Shown: positions 39,354 through 49,484 of the stretch, one piece after another
Layout of the letters: every line of letters begins with the position of its first letter
Position numbering within the stretch: position 1 is the stretch's first letter
Virus record (IMG/VR): IMGVR_UViG_3300009514_000363
Coordinates: 1 to 61,545 of that record
Source: a virus
Length of the DNA stretch: 61,545 nucleotides
Direction: 5' to 3' (one strand)
Translations under genes and position numbers: made by a program
The notes under the pieces: generated by a model
Told to the model about the DNA's origin: nothing
What the model saw: only the letters and a program-made list of their open reading frames with translations
The model's database searches: none

Positions 39354-39382
39354 TTGACATATATCAAAAATTGGGTTATAAT
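39354..39382 (+). promoter_or_regulatory. Sigma70 promoter (consensus) for the lytic transglycosylase gene
   Basis: TTGACA (39354-39359), a 17-nt spacer, TATAAT (39377-39382). Both boxes exactly match the consensus. Confidence 0.85.
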
Positions 39383-39418
39383 TCTGACGATTTTAAAACA
39401 TAAAACAGGAATAAGCAT

Positions 39419-40456
39419 ATGAAAATTTTGTATATAGCCAAAAGCAAGGCTATGGAGATATTTAATATGGAAAATATGAAGAATTTTTTTAAGCATTTCA
39501 CAGATACTTATCATTATGTGAGCGAAAAATGGGTAATTTTTAATCATCATATCGGTTCGGGTTCTACTAATTCATTGATAAGCATGTTTATTATTGCAAT
39601 TACTATTTTGGCGATAACTATTGGTACTGCAAATGTCAATGTTATGTTAGCAAATAAAGAAGTAGAATTGGCTAAGATACAAGCTGAAATTGCAAAAGAA
39701 AAAACGCAGCGTGATATTGAAATTGCAAAAGTACGTGCTGACGCTATGATTGATGTGGCAGAATATCAAGCACGGCAAGAAGAGGCGCGAGCTGCTACTA
39801 ATCCTTATATGGCTGCTGCATATCATGGTACATCAACGCCGGTTAATGTATTCATTGATGCTAATGATTCGAAGTATGTGATTGAAACATCAGATGGTGC
39901 TACTGAAATCGCAATAAGTACGATTACTGTAAAAGGTACTAAATATACACCTTCACAGCGTAAACTAATGGAAATGGCTTTTCATATTGGTAAAGAAATA
40001 GGATTCCCCGAAACTGTTCAATCGTTCTTATTACAAGAAACACTTGCCGGTGCATATGGTGATAGAATTGGTGATACTAATCTTCCAATTGGAAAACGAA
40101 GTTATGGTGTTATGCAAATGAAAGTTGCTACCGCGCTCAAAGTATTAAAATCATATCCGATGCTGGTAACTAAATATTTTCCATCTCGCAAAAAACTTAA
40201 ACGTATTCGTGATGAAGAACTCATTATTAAGTTAATTCAAGATGATGAGTTTAATATTCGTTTGGCTTCTTTGAATTTCCTAATACATCGGAAAGCGTCA
40301 AAAAGTTGGGCACAATCTGTTGTTGCATATAATACTGGACAAGGCGCAGCTAATCAGATTTCTGAACCCAAAAAACATAAGTACTATGGGCGCATTCTTA
40401 AAAGATTGATATCAGAAGTGCGGCCATTTAATAAGAAAGCAAATTTATCTATATAA
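39419..40456 (+). CDS. Membrane-anchored lytic transglycosylase (lysis/tail enzyme)
   Basis: A 345-residue protein. A transmembrane helix (about 53-75, ISMFIIAITILAITIGTA) is followed by a coiled coil (about 80-125) and a C-terminal SLT-like domain: LLQETLAGAYGDRIGD with the catalytic Glu (about 206), SYGVMQMKVATA (about 225-236) and SVVAYNTGQGAAN. It cleaves peptidoglycan. Two starts are possible: the ATG at 39419 (AGGA, 8 nt) and an internal ATG at 39467 (GGAG, 9 nt). Signal-anchor plus muralytic domain resembles a signal-arrest endolysin. Confidence 0.8.
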   Translation: MKILYIAKSKAMEIFNMENMKNFFKHFTDTYHYVSEKWVIFNHHIGSGSTNSLISMFIIAITILAITIGTANVNVMLANKEVELAKIQAEIAKEKTQRDIEIAKVRADAMIDVAEYQARQEEARAATNPYMAAAYHGTSTPVNVFIDANDSKYVIETSDGATEIAISTITVKGTKYTPSQRKLMEMAFHIGKEIGFPETVQSFLLQETLAGAYGDRIGDTNLPIGKRSYGVMQMKVATALKVLKSYPMLVTKYFPSRKKLKRIRDEELIIKLIQDDEFNIRLASLNFLIHRKASKSWAQSVVAYNTGQGAANQISEPKKHKYYGRILKRLISEVRPFNKKANLSI

Positions 40457-40460
40457 CCTA

Positions 40461-40489
40461 TTGTATTTTTATTCTTCTTGTGTTATAGT
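40461..40489 (+). promoter_or_regulatory. Sigma70-type promoter for dsbA
   Basis: TTGTAT (40461-40466), a 17-nt spacer, TATAGT (40484-40489), then CATGGAG before the ATG at 40526. Confidence 0.55.
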
Positions 40490-40525
40490 ACCAAAATATT
40501 ATAACAACAACCATGGAGAATAATA

Positions 40526-40798
40526 ATGACAATAGTGGTAAATGAAGCAGACCGCAAAGCTTTAAAAACAATGATTGTAGAAATGACACATTGTTTAGAA
40601 CGTATCGACGGTGAAAAGGAACAAATGAAAGACATCGCCGACGCGGCAGAAGAAAAGTTTGAAATCAAAAAGAAGTATATCAACAAAATGGCCAGAACTA
40701 TGTATAAGCATAACTATGCTGATCTACAACAAGAATCTGAACATTTTGAATACTTGTATGAAGCGGTAATTGAAGGCAATGAAATTCCAGAAGATTAA
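40526..40798 (+). CDS. dsbA: DsbA-like dsDNA-binding late transcription regulator
   Basis: A 90-residue helical protein, the same size as T4 DsbA (89), which binds late promoter regions. The pattern EADRKALKTMI...THCLERIDGEKEQMKDI, then EEKFEIKKKYINKMARTMYKHNY and EFEYLYEAVI, matches T4-like DsbA homologues in helix positions and length. It would act together with phage late sigma on the TATAAATA promoters seen in this window. A strong terminator follows. It has its own promoter. Confidence 0.7.
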   Translation: MTIVVNEADRKALKTMIVEMTHCLERIDGEKEQMKDIADAAEEKFEIKKKYINKMARTMYKHNYADLQQESEHFEYLYEAVIEGNEIPED

Positions 40799-40800
40799 TA

Positions 40801-40826
40801 AAAAAGGGGCATTACGCCCCTTTTTT
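40801..40826. terminator. Bidirectional terminator between dsbA and the fibre gene
   Basis: AAAAAGGGGC ATTAC GCCCCTTTTTT, a strong stem flanked by A5 and T6. It serves the convergent dsbA and the 40848 fibre gene. Confidence 0.88.
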
Positions 40827-40847
40827 ATTTCTTAGGTTAAGTAGTTA

Positions 40848-43800
40848 TTATGCTACAGGTAAACCCGTTGTTACGTCAATCCATACTTCTGGACTTCCCG
40901 TGGTACGACCAAAACACATTGAACCAGTAGGTGCTGGTGAACCACTTGCTGTTGCATCAGTAACATAAATCATGCCGCCAGCGACAACTGCTGGTAAAGT
41001 ACCAAGTGTATATGCTGGTAACTGTGGAACACCAGTAAATACAGGACTTGCTTTTGGTGCCTTTTCAGTATCAAGTTCATTGATTGCGGCAGTAACATCA
41101 GTAGCAACAAGACTCGTTGGTGAGCCAGGTGCGAATGATACGTTATCACCATCCAATGTTGCATTTTGCCATTCGGCAGGCGATCCTTGATATACAAGGA
41201 CTTGGCCTGCGGTAGCACCAGCAATAGTAACATCAGTTAAATCATCTGCTGCATGTGTATGACCGGTTGCTGCCTTTTCACTATCAAGTTCAAGAAGTGC
41301 ATCTTGAACGTTGTTTGCTGCAATATTTTGTGGTGAACCGGCTGTAAATGTTATATCGGCAGCATCGTGTACATGACCAACAGCACTAATACCTGCTTCT
41401 GCTAATGTATTATTTTGCCATTCAGCAGGACTTCCTTGATAAACCAATACTTCACCTGAACCAACGGAAGCAATAGTCGTATCACTTAAACTATCAACCG
41501 TGTGTACATGACCAACAGCACTAATGCCTGCTTCTGCTAATGTATTATTTTGCCATTCAGCAGGACTTCCTTGATAAACCAATACTTCGCCTGAACCAAT
41601 AGAAGCAATTGTTGTGTTACTTAAATCATCAACTGCATGTGTATGACCAACAGCACTAATGCCTGCTTCTGCTAATGTTGCATTGACCCAACTAACAGGT
41701 GAGCCTGTAGAAAACATTACTTCGCCAGCATCAAGTGTAGTAATAGTAACATCAGTTAAATCATCTGCTGCATGTGTATGACCGGTTGCTGCCTTTTCAC
41801 TATCAAGTTCAAGAAGTGCATCTTGAACATTATTAGCCGCAATATTTTGTGGTGAACCAGCACTGAATGTTATAATAGCAGCATCATGTACATGACCAAC
41901 AGCACTAATGCCTGCTTCTGCAAGTGTGTTATTCTGCCATTCAGCTGGCGAACCTTGATAAACCAATACTTCACCTGAACCAACAGAAGCAATTGTTGTG
42001 TTACTTAAATCATCAACCGTGTGTACATGGCCAACAGCACTAATGCCTGCTTCTGCTAATGTTGCGTTTATCCATCCAAGTGGTGAACCACTTGACATCA
42101 ATACTTCGCCAACAGCAAGAGAAGTAACAGTAACATCTGTTGAATCGTCAAGAACATGTGTATGTGTTGCCGATGCTTTTTCTGAATCAAGTTCATCAAG
42201 AGCACCCTGTACAGTAACAGCGGAAATCCCTTCAGGACTTCCTGATGGGACATATGTGATTTCAGAAGCAAGATAATCACCAGCAGTAGCAACTACAGCA
42301 CCAGTACGACCTTCAAAAGAATTAACAACTTGCGCATTTGTCCAACCAGCTGGACTGCCTCCATATACTAATACGTCGTCAGCTACCGGCAATGGTGAAC
42401 CATAACTGACATCACTCAATGCAGTGATAACATTATTACCAAGCTCTGATGTTACTTCTGTTGCAAAAGAAGCAGTAACTGCATAGTTTGAAACATTGCC
42501 AATAAAGAAGTTTCCATTATCAAGATTTGGTGTATCGTTAGCACGACCAGCACCAACAACATGGATTACACCAGCGCTTATATTTTGTACTAAGACTTCA
42601 CCAACTTTTTGGATTAAGTTAGTTTCTGCAGCAGGAGCGGGTGTTGCTAAACCGCCACCTGCGGCCACATAAATTTCTATACCAGGTGACCAAGAACTTG
42701 TATCAAATCCTGAAACAATACCAGAAGTGACAACTTCGCCTGCTGTCGTATCTGTAACAGTTGTACCTACAACACCAGCAGCTGGCATATTTGCGGTTAT
42801 AGAAGCATCAGCTTGCTCTACTGTTACATAGGTTCCATCATGACCAACAATATAAACAGGTTCACCTACATTAATGGTACCTGCTGTACTTTTCTTGGCC
42901 ATAAAGAAATTTCTTATCGCACCATTTTGTGGTACCCAACCAGAACCATCATATCCTAATACATCATAGTTATCAAGAAGAGAAGGTGAACCAGGAACAT
43001 CAACATCAAATAAATTGTTTAATGTAGCAGCTCGAAATTCTAACGCTGTTTCCCCTGCATTAACCATTACAAATTGTGAAGCATCAGATGCATATGAAGC
43101 TGGCGCGTCAGTTAAACCAAGGAATGTAGTTACGCCGACAGGGTTAACAGTAGGAACCCAAGCAGAACCATTCCATGCAAGTACATCAGCAACTTGTGGT
43201 GTAGGTGAACCACCCAATGTAGTATCAACATCACTTAATGCATTAATACTATTATTGGCCAGTTCAGATGTTACTTGTGTAGCAAAACCTGTATTTGTCC
43301 AAGCTGTACCATTGAAACGTAAAATATCATCCAATGTTGGCTGCGGTGAACCTGTAAGTGTAACATCATTAATATCGCCAATAGTAAAGCTGTCAGCAAC
43401 GGCGGAAGGATCAATATCAATAGTAACGTTTTTGTTTGAAGCGTCGTTAGCCACAACAATACCACCAGTACCAGCTGGCAAAGCCGCTATACCTTTAAAT
43501 TCTAAATCATTGCCGTTAGTAGCATAAAATACATCAATACCGCCAATACTGACACCACTTCCTGTTAAGATAACAGTTCCTGGAATCCATTTTGAAGTCC
43601 CAGTATCATATGTTAGTGCTTGTCCATCGACAGATTCTGGTGAACCATCTACAACAACGTCCGTTAAATCATCAAGAATATGTGCATGTGTTGTATCAGA
43701 TTTTAATGCCAACTCTGTTAAGATTTTTGTTACTGACCATAAAGAAGTTGCATTATTTGCTGGACTACCGGTACCTGCATTATCATCAATTTGTCTGTGT

Positions 43801-44195
43801 AATGCATTGTTAGCTATGTGCGTATCAATGTCAGCATGTGAATTTGTTCCAATGTTTAGAATCGCTGTATGATCAATGCTTGTTTCGGTAAAGTGAATAT
43901 TTGCATTTCCAATATGTGTGTCTTGATTCGTACCATCCGTGGAAACATCTCGTCCATCTATTAGGCCAACATTGGTTATAGCATTGCCACCCATATTCAA
44001 ATCGGCTAACATACTATTTGTATCTTGAGGACTTCCAGCGCCGCGAAGAAGATAATCACCATCAAGTGTTGCTTTCGCGCCACTGTCTGTCGTGACACCA
44101 TCGGCGATATGACCTATTGCAGTCGCATTGTCCTTGATTTCGTTCGCGACATCTATGATATTAAGCTGTGAACCTAACGGTTTTTTCTGAGCCAT
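40848..44195 (-). CDS. Giant repeat-rich tail fibre protein
   Basis: A 1115-residue fibre with about ten recurring modules of the type LAEAGISAVGHVHTVDDLS..TIASVGSGEVLVY (about 650-1000) and DVT-x-LTD...DSEKAATGHTHAADDL. The N-terminus MAQKKPLGSQLNIIDVANEIKDN may attach to the virion. Regular Gly/Asn/Thr/Ser repeats fit a trimeric beta-solenoid shaft. The DNA repeats behind these modules are close (about 120-nt units near 41380-42130) and could recombine. About 20 GSP tripeptides are scattered in it. It carries a phage-recognition role by analogy. Confidence 0.75.
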   Translation of the reverse strand: MAQKKPLGSQLNIIDVANEIKDNATAIGHIADGVTTDSGAKATLDGDYLLRGAGSPQDTNSMLADLNMGGNAITNVGLIDGRDVSTDGTNQDTHIGNANIHFTETSIDHTAILNIGTNSHADIDTHIANNALHRQIDDNAGTGSPANNATSLWSVTKILTELALKSDTTHAHILDDLTDVVVDGSPESVDGQALTYDTGTSKWIPGTVILTGSGVSIGGIDVFYATNGNDLEFKGIAALPAGTGGIVVANDASNKNVTIDIDPSAVADSFTIGDINDVTLTGSPQPTLDDILRFNGTAWTNTGFATQVTSELANNSINALSDVDTTLGGSPTPQVADVLAWNGSAWVPTVNPVGVTTFLGLTDAPASYASDASQFVMVNAGETALEFRAATLNNLFDVDVPGSPSLLDNYDVLGYDGSGWVPQNGAIRNFFMAKKSTAGTINVGEPVYIVGHDGTYVTVEQADASITANMPAAGVVGTTVTDTTAGEVVTSGIVSGFDTSSWSPGIEIYVAAGGGLATPAPAAETNLIQKVGEVLVQNISAGVIHVVGAGRANDTPNLDNGNFFIGNVSNYAVTASFATEVTSELGNNVITALSDVSYGSPLPVADDVLVYGGSPAGWTNAQVVNSFEGRTGAVVATAGDYLASEITYVPSGSPEGISAVTVQGALDELDSEKASATHTHVLDDSTDVTVTSLAVGEVLMSSGSPLGWINATLAEAGISAVGHVHTVDDLSNTTIASVGSGEVLVYQGSPAEWQNNTLAEAGISAVGHVHDAAIITFSAGSPQNIAANNVQDALLELDSEKAATGHTHAADDLTDVTITTLDAGEVMFSTGSPVSWVNATLAEAGISAVGHTHAVDDLSNTTIASIGSGEVLVYQGSPAEWQNNTLAEAGISAVGHVHTVDSLSDTTIASVGSGEVLVYQGSPAEWQNNTLAEAGISAVGHVHDAADITFTAGSPQNIAANNVQDALLELDSEKAATGHTHAADDLTDVTIAGATAGQVLVYQGSPAEWQNATLDGDNVSFAPGSPTSLVATDVTAAINELDTEKAPKASPVFTGVPQLPAYTLGTLPAVVAGGMIYVTDATASGSPAPTGSMCFGRTTGSPEVWIDVTTGLPVA
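41220..42130 (-). repeat. DNA repeats of the fibre modules
   Basis: Approximately 120- to 250-nt units with the shared core 'actaatgcctgcttctgcta' recur near 41385, 41515, 41655, 41900 and 42040, encoding LAEAGISAVGHVHT. They are nearly identical at DNA level and are a likely site for homologous exchange and fibre-length change. Confidence 0.75.
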
Positions 44196-44207
44196 GTTTT
44201 AATCCCC

Positions 44208-47200
44208 TTATCCTATATAACCAAAGCCATAAAATTCTACATCGGTGCCTTCGGCAGGTTCACTACCAGCATTGAATGTAATAGTAATAGTACCAGTTCC
44301 ATATCCTGCAACAGTATACGCTTTGCCGGCACCTTCTGTTTGTTTAATACCATTAACAAATATTTGTATTGCTGCATGGTTTGCTGCTGGTGCTGGAATA
44401 TTCCATTCTGAACCAGTAAGCGTATACACAAGATCTGTTGTTGGACTACCGCCTTGGCCTGTTTGAATATCATATGCGGGCTGTGCAGGCGTAAGACCAA
44501 CTCTTGCAAGTTCTGTTTCAGAACCGTCAAGACCAGCCTTGAAGTTTTCAAGCGAATCATCCCAAATAAGGGTTGCGCCAAGCGAACTATCTGGTGAACC
44601 AACCGGCGAACCAGCTTCATCACGTACAACGTAAATACCTGCACCAGTACTACCAGATGTTGGACCATTGTAGCCCTTGTTAACAGTAATTTGTTTGTCT
44701 GTTACTTCTAAGTTAGTACTATCAATAAATGTTGTAGTACCAGCAACAGTCATATCAGCATTAACAATAACATTTGAACTAAATGTTATAATGTCTGTAA
44801 ATGTCTTAGTACCAGTAATAGATTCTGAAACGGAACCAGTTGCATGTACAAATTCATCTATATCTGTAGGTGTTATGTTAACCCAATTGGTACCATTGAA
44901 TTGCATAAAATCATTTGCGGATGCGGTACCACTAGGTGAACCAGTAAATACTACATCACTTAAATCAGAAAGAATTGCTGTACCAGTAAAGTAAGTATCA
45001 AGTGCAGCCGCCCAATCATCAATTGCTGTTGCTGCATTGGCATGTGTATGTCCTGCCGTTGCAAAGTCTGCTGCTTTTGAACCACTATCTGTTAAGTCGC
45101 CGGCGGCATCTAAGCCTGCAAAATTTCCTGCAACTGCAGCGGGACTTCCAACAACTTTGTTTGCTTTAGTAGTATCAACTTTATCAGCAGTCCAGAAGTT
45201 AGATGTTGTATTAGCAGTATCATCAACATAGTAAGTAGAATCTTGAATATCACCATTTATTGCAACGCTAACAAAAGTTTCAACATATGGGCTGCCTACT
45301 GGGCTACCTACATGATTTATAAAGTTAGCTTTAAGATCTAATTGATCTTGAACATTTGATGTTACATTACTAAGGAAATTAACATGGGCAGCCGTTAATG
45401 TTTCTGGACTACCCGTAATATTCAATCCATCCAAGAATGCATTTTGTTCTGGTGTCATATGATGTACAACTGGACTTCCAGTTTCATCAATGTGTGCCGT
45501 CAAAGCAACAGTTTGTGCAGTATCTAATGTATCAACATATTCTTTAGATGCTGCGCCAGTCGCTGATGGAGATGCTGGTAAACCAAGAACTTCGCCGCCG
45601 CCAGAGAATGTTAAACTAATGCCAGAATCCATGACAGATGTATCAAGTGGTGAACCAGTTTCACCAGCACGGTCAATCTTGCGTGCAACTTGTGTATCAA
45701 CATATTCTTTAGATGCTGCTGCTGTTGCAGAAGGCGATGCAGGCATACCGAGTACCTCGCCACCGCCAGAGAATTGTAAGCTAATACCCGCGTCCATAAC
45801 AGATCTGGCAAGCGGTGAATCAACTTCTCCGCTTCTACTAATCTTATCATCAAGTTGTGCTTGAACTGTTGTACTAGTATCAATACCAGATAAAGTATTA
45901 ACTTCACCACCCGCTAAGGTAGGGCTTCCTGTCATTACAGTATCCAAGAAAGCATTTTGATCTGCTGTCATATGCCATACAGTTGGGCTTCCCGTGTCTA
46001 TAGCATGTGCATGTAATGCAGCTTGTACAGCCGCAGCTTCAGTATCAACATAAAGTTTTGAAGCTGCCGCATCATCAACAGATGGAGTTGCAGGCAAACC
46101 AAGAACTTCACCATTGTTAAATGTTAAATCTGCGCCAAGATCCATAGTATCACCAGCAGAAAGAACTCTTTCGTCAAGGTGAGTTTGCATTGATTTGCTA
46201 GTATCAATACCGTCTAAAGTATTAATTTCATCTGCATCAGCAGAAATATCTGTTAAATCATCAATCGTGTGTTGGTGATTAGTATAACTAAATGGAGTTA
46301 TTATTAACGTTGGAGTTAACGGTGAACCCAAAAGTGCTGAACGGGAACCTTCCCATACGCCACTTGATTCATTCCATTGTATGAATGCGTCTTGTGGAAG
46401 TGAACCACGATCAACTGCAAAACCTGCCGTGCCTGATCCAAGATCAAGATTAACATGGTCACCATAGTTTATGGTTGTTACGTTGTCTTTAATTCTAACA
46501 TCAACAGAATTAAGAATTGTGGTTGTTTCTACTTGTGGTGAACCTGAAGTATTTTGACCAACAGTGAAGTCACCATTGATAATTAAGTTACCATTCTTAG
46601 TTTCGTTACCAGTTACATGAATGTAATCAGATTCACTAAAATCACTAATAATTGATTTAGTCGCATTGTGGTTAGACCAACCATCTACGGCTTCGTATAT
46701 TAACACTTGTCCTTCTGCTAAAGCAGGCGAACCATGATATTCAACGTCTGCCATTGTATTAAGATTGTTGGTAGTCAACTCATTAGTAACACTAGTAGCA
46801 AAATCTTTATTTTCCCAATAATTTTGTGTTCCATTATAAAGTAAATGTTGTTTATTACCTAAAGGTGGTGAACCATCATGATAAAAAACATCAGCCATTT
46901 TGTCTAACGTATTAAGACTTTCACCTAATTCTGCGGTAAACCAAGCAGAAAGGCCATTGATATCACCAGGGACATGGTTATGGTTCGCAGTAAGAACAGG
47001 TGCTGCTGAACCAACTACACCAAATTCCCATTGTCCTGCATTTTCATCCCATTGGAGAATAGCATCTGGAAGATCTGGACTACCAATACCACGATCAATG
47101 CGAATACCTGCGGTACCTGCACCGCCGCCAACGCCAGCTCCAGTTTCACCATAATTTAAAATTACATGATCATCTTTTACGTACAATTCTGTGGTTTCGA

Positions 47201-48509
47201 TGCTTGTATCATCACCAGTCACTGTTAAAGATTGTTCAACGACTATGCCTTCTTTAAAGGTTTTAACACCCCAAATATTTTGATCAGTACCTGATGGTGG
47301 CGAACCCATGTCACCGGCAACGTTAGTAACAAGAACAAATTCTGCGCCAGTAAAATCAGAAATGTCTAATTTAACAAGTGGACGCGACACAAAGCTGATA
47401 CCATTGTGCATTAAAGCGTCACCACTTGTTGGTACCTCTGATGTTGTATCAACATCAGAAAGATCGTCAGTAGTAAGGAATCTGTTTACGTAAATTGTTC
47501 CATTGTGAACTAATACATGTTTATTGCCAGCACCTGCACTAGTAACATCGAGTAAACTATTAGCATATAAATTAATATTGCCAGCAGTTGGTGGTAATGA
47601 GTTAATCGTTTGTACTTGTGGCGTAAAATCGGTAATATCTGCGATTTCGTGCGTATGTGAAAGCGGCGCAAAGTTAGCATCTGCTTCAGTTTCGGTGTAA
47701 TAACGACTATCTAATACACCTACGCCCACTGCGCCGCCAAATTCTGTTTGTGTGTAATATCTTGCGTCAAGTGCACCGCCATCAAGATTGGCTTTTGTAT
47801 AATAGTTACCACTTGATTCATCGAAACCAATTGGATTCCATGTTACACCATCGTTAGTGAATTCCCAACGAGCGGCTGGTTGCGTTGCTGGACTTCCTGT
47901 TGGGCTTCCTGTGCCAGGTATTTCATTAAAACGAATACCAACATCTGGACCCGAAAATCTATCAAACCAAAGTGCGCCAGTATTTGTAGAACCACCACCA
48001 ACATTAAGAGTAAAATCTGCACTATTAGTACCATCAGTATCGGCTTTAGTAGCAACACTGTTATCAACGTATGTGGTTGTAGCATAATCTGACAATTGGG
48101 ACTGACTTACACTATCTGGTTGAATTTGCCACATAGGACGAAGGTCATAAATCATGTCATTCGTAATAGCAGTTGTAGTATCACCAACGAAAATAGCAGC
48201 CAACGGAAGCTTGTCCGCATATAAGCTTGCGGCTGGCAAATCAGGGTTAGCACCTGCAGTACCATTAATAAGGCTAACTTGTCCATTTGCAGTTACTGTA
48301 ACTAAAACCCATTTCGCGTTTGAGCTAGGTGCACTAATAGTTGGAGAAGTTCCACCAACATATTCTTTAAATTCTGTGTCAGCAGTCCAGAACGCGCCTT
48401 CGGCGATCTTAACTGTCATATTAGGCGTTGACTGAGCTTCAACTTTTAATGGCGTAAAATATGCGCCTAATTTTTTTGCTGTATCGCCTTTCGGTGGTAA
48501 GGATATCAC
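44208..48509 (-). CDS. Giant tail fibre protein, head-proximal or second fibre
   Basis: A 1433-residue fibre. The N-terminus (MISLPPKGDTAKKLGAYFTP ... EGAFWT...EYVGGTSP) is the kind seen in virion-attached fibre proteins. The middle has ID-x-STTVQAQLD..KI, GGEVLGLPASPSA-type modules and QTINSLPPTAGNINLY units. A C-terminal module AYDIQTGQ..TDLVYTLTGSEWNIP ends the chain. It follows the previous fibre by 12 nt on the same strand, so the two may form proximal and distal parts of one long fibre. About 20 GSP tripeptides are present. Confidence 0.72.
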   Translation of the reverse strand: MISLPPKGDTAKKLGAYFTPLKVEAQSTPNMTVKIAEGAFWTADTEFKEYVGGTSPTISAPSSNAKWVLVTVTANGQVSLINGTAGANPDLPAASLYADKLPLAAIFVGDTTTAITNDMIYDLRPMWQIQPDSVSQSQLSDYATTTYVDNSVATKADTDGTNSADFTLNVGGGSTNTGALWFDRFSGPDVGIRFNEIPGTGSPTGSPATQPAARWEFTNDGVTWNPIGFDESSGNYYTKANLDGGALDARYYTQTEFGGAVGVGVLDSRYYTETEADANFAPLSHTHEIADITDFTPQVQTINSLPPTAGNINLYANSLLDVTSAGAGNKHVLVHNGTIYVNRFLTTDDLSDVDTTSEVPTSGDALMHNGISFVSRPLVKLDISDFTGAEFVLVTNVAGDMGSPPSGTDQNIWGVKTFKEGIVVEQSLTVTGDDTSIETTELYVKDDHVILNYGETGAGVGGGAGTAGIRIDRGIGSPDLPDAILQWDENAGQWEFGVVGSAAPVLTANHNHVPGDINGLSAWFTAELGESLNTLDKMADVFYHDGSPPLGNKQHLLYNGTQNYWENKDFATSVTNELTTNNLNTMADVEYHGSPALAEGQVLIYEAVDGWSNHNATKSIISDFSESDYIHVTGNETKNGNLIINGDFTVGQNTSGSPQVETTTILNSVDVRIKDNVTTINYGDHVNLDLGSGTAGFAVDRGSLPQDAFIQWNESSGVWEGSRSALLGSPLTPTLIITPFSYTNHQHTIDDLTDISADADEINTLDGIDTSKSMQTHLDERVLSAGDTMDLGADLTFNNGEVLGLPATPSVDDAAASKLYVDTEAAAVQAALHAHAIDTGSPTVWHMTADQNAFLDTVMTGSPTLAGGEVNTLSGIDTSTTVQAQLDDKISRSGEVDSPLARSVMDAGISLQFSGGGEVLGMPASPSATAAASKEYVDTQVARKIDRAGETGSPLDTSVMDSGISLTFSGGGEVLGLPASPSATGAASKEYVDTLDTAQTVALTAHIDETGSPVVHHMTPEQNAFLDGLNITGSPETLTAAHVNFLSNVTSNVQDQLDLKANFINHVGSPVGSPYVETFVSVAINGDIQDSTYYVDDTANTTSNFWTADKVDTTKANKVVGSPAAVAGNFAGLDAAGDLTDSGSKAADFATAGHTHANAATAIDDWAAALDTYFTGTAILSDLSDVVFTGSPSGTASANDFMQFNGTNWVNITPTDIDEFVHATGSVSESITGTKTFTDIITFSSNVIVNADMTVAGTTTFIDSTNLEVTDKQITVNKGYNGPTSGSTGAGIYVVRDEAGSPVGSPDSSLGATLIWDDSLENFKAGLDGSETELARVGLTPAQPAYDIQTGQGGSPTTDLVYTLTGSEWNIPAPAANHAAIQIFVNGIKQTEGAGKAYTVAGYGTGTITITFNAGSEPAEGTDVEFYGFGYIG

Positions 48510-48523
48510 GGCTCTGCTCCCTT

Positions 48524-48532
48524 GATAAATAC
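48524..48532 (+). promoter_or_regulatory. Late-promoter-like motif for the GIY-YIG gene
   Basis: GATAAATAC on the plus strand, 23 nt before the ATG at 48555 in the divergent gap. Confidence 0.4.
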
Positions 48533-48554
48533 GTTTTTAATGAGGTAAAAATTT

Positions 48555-49484
48555 ATGTCTACTGATATTTATCAAAGGGGTAAAAAATTTATACGTAATT
48601 CAAAGAAGATACACAAGGACAAGTACGATTACAGCAAAGTTGATTACATAAATGCAAGAACCCCCGTCACAATTGTTTGTCCGATACATGGTGATTTTCA
48701 TCAATGGCCAGACAAACATCTTAATAGAAAGCACGGATGTCCAAGTTGTGGTGGAACTGAAAAATCAAATACGCCCAAGTTTATAGAAAAGGCAAAAAAA
48801 GTTCATGGTAATATTTATGAATATATGCTAGTCAACTACAAAGGCAATCGTGAACCAGTTCAAATTGTTTGTCATGAACATGGTGTTTTCAAACAAACAC
48901 CAAAAGATCATTTAGATGGATGTGGATGCCCAAAATGTGGCGGATTTGCCCGTTTGACGCAAAAAGACTTTGTAATGAGATCTATGAAAAAGCACAATAA
49001 CAAATATGATTATTCTTTAGCCAAATTTACTACAGATAGGAAAAAGATTACAATTATTTGCCCTGAACATGGTAAATTTACACAAACACCAAATGCACAT
49101 ATGAGAGGGCAAGGTTGCCCAAACTGTAAGTCAACCAAAGGATATTCAATAGGTGTGTTTGAAAACAATGAAAGTTTAAAATACGAACATGGAAGATTAT
49201 ATCTTTTACAATTTACTAATATTGACGATGGAACAGAATTCCTAAAAGTTGGAATTACAAAACGTACCATTAAATCAAGGTTCAGTTCTGGATATGGTGG
49301 TTACGATTATACCGTTTTGTTGGACAGAGAAATGAAATTATATGATGCTTTTGTTCTGGAACAGCACATATTGCGTACATTTGAAAATATTAAATTTGTA
49401 CCAGATTCACCATTTGGTGGACGCAATGAATGTTTCACCACAGATTATACGCACCAAATAATCAAAACCATATTAACGTCTTGA
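48555..49484 (+). CDS. Zinc-ribbon repeat + GIY-YIG-like endonuclease (homing type)
   Basis: A 309-residue protein with three copies (about 1-66, 75-125, 140-190) of a DUF723-type zinc module: 'K.H.dKYDYS...Y......V.I.CP.HG.F.Q.P..HL...GCP.C'. A C-terminal domain has GRLYLLQFTNIDDGTEFLKVGITKRTIKSRF (about 218-247), which resembles the GIY-YIG core, and later CF. DUF723 repeats plus GIY-YIG are typical of phage homing endonucleases. It stands between the fibre genes and DNA polymerase, with pol downstream as a possible target. Confidence 0.75.
   Translation: MSTDIYQRGKKFIRNSKKIHKDKYDYSKVDYINARTPVTIVCPIHGDFHQWPDKHLNRKHGCPSCGGTEKSNTPKFIEKAKKVHGNIYEYMLVNYKGNREPVQIVCHEHGVFKQTPKDHLDGCGCPKCGGFARLTQKDFVMRSMKKHNNKYDYSLAKFTTDRKKITIICPEHGKFTQTPNAHMRGQGCPNCKSTKGYSIGVFENNESLKYEHGRLYLLQFTNIDDGTEFLKVGITKRTIKSRFSSGYGGYDYTVLLDREMKLYDAFVLEQHILRTFENIKFVPDSPFGGRNECFTTDYTHQIIKTILTS

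Noticed and set aside
40848-48509. Long antisense frames opposite the two fibre genes
   Set aside because: They arise from the repeated low-complexity codons on the coding strand. No start signals, and the sense frames show clear protein repeats.
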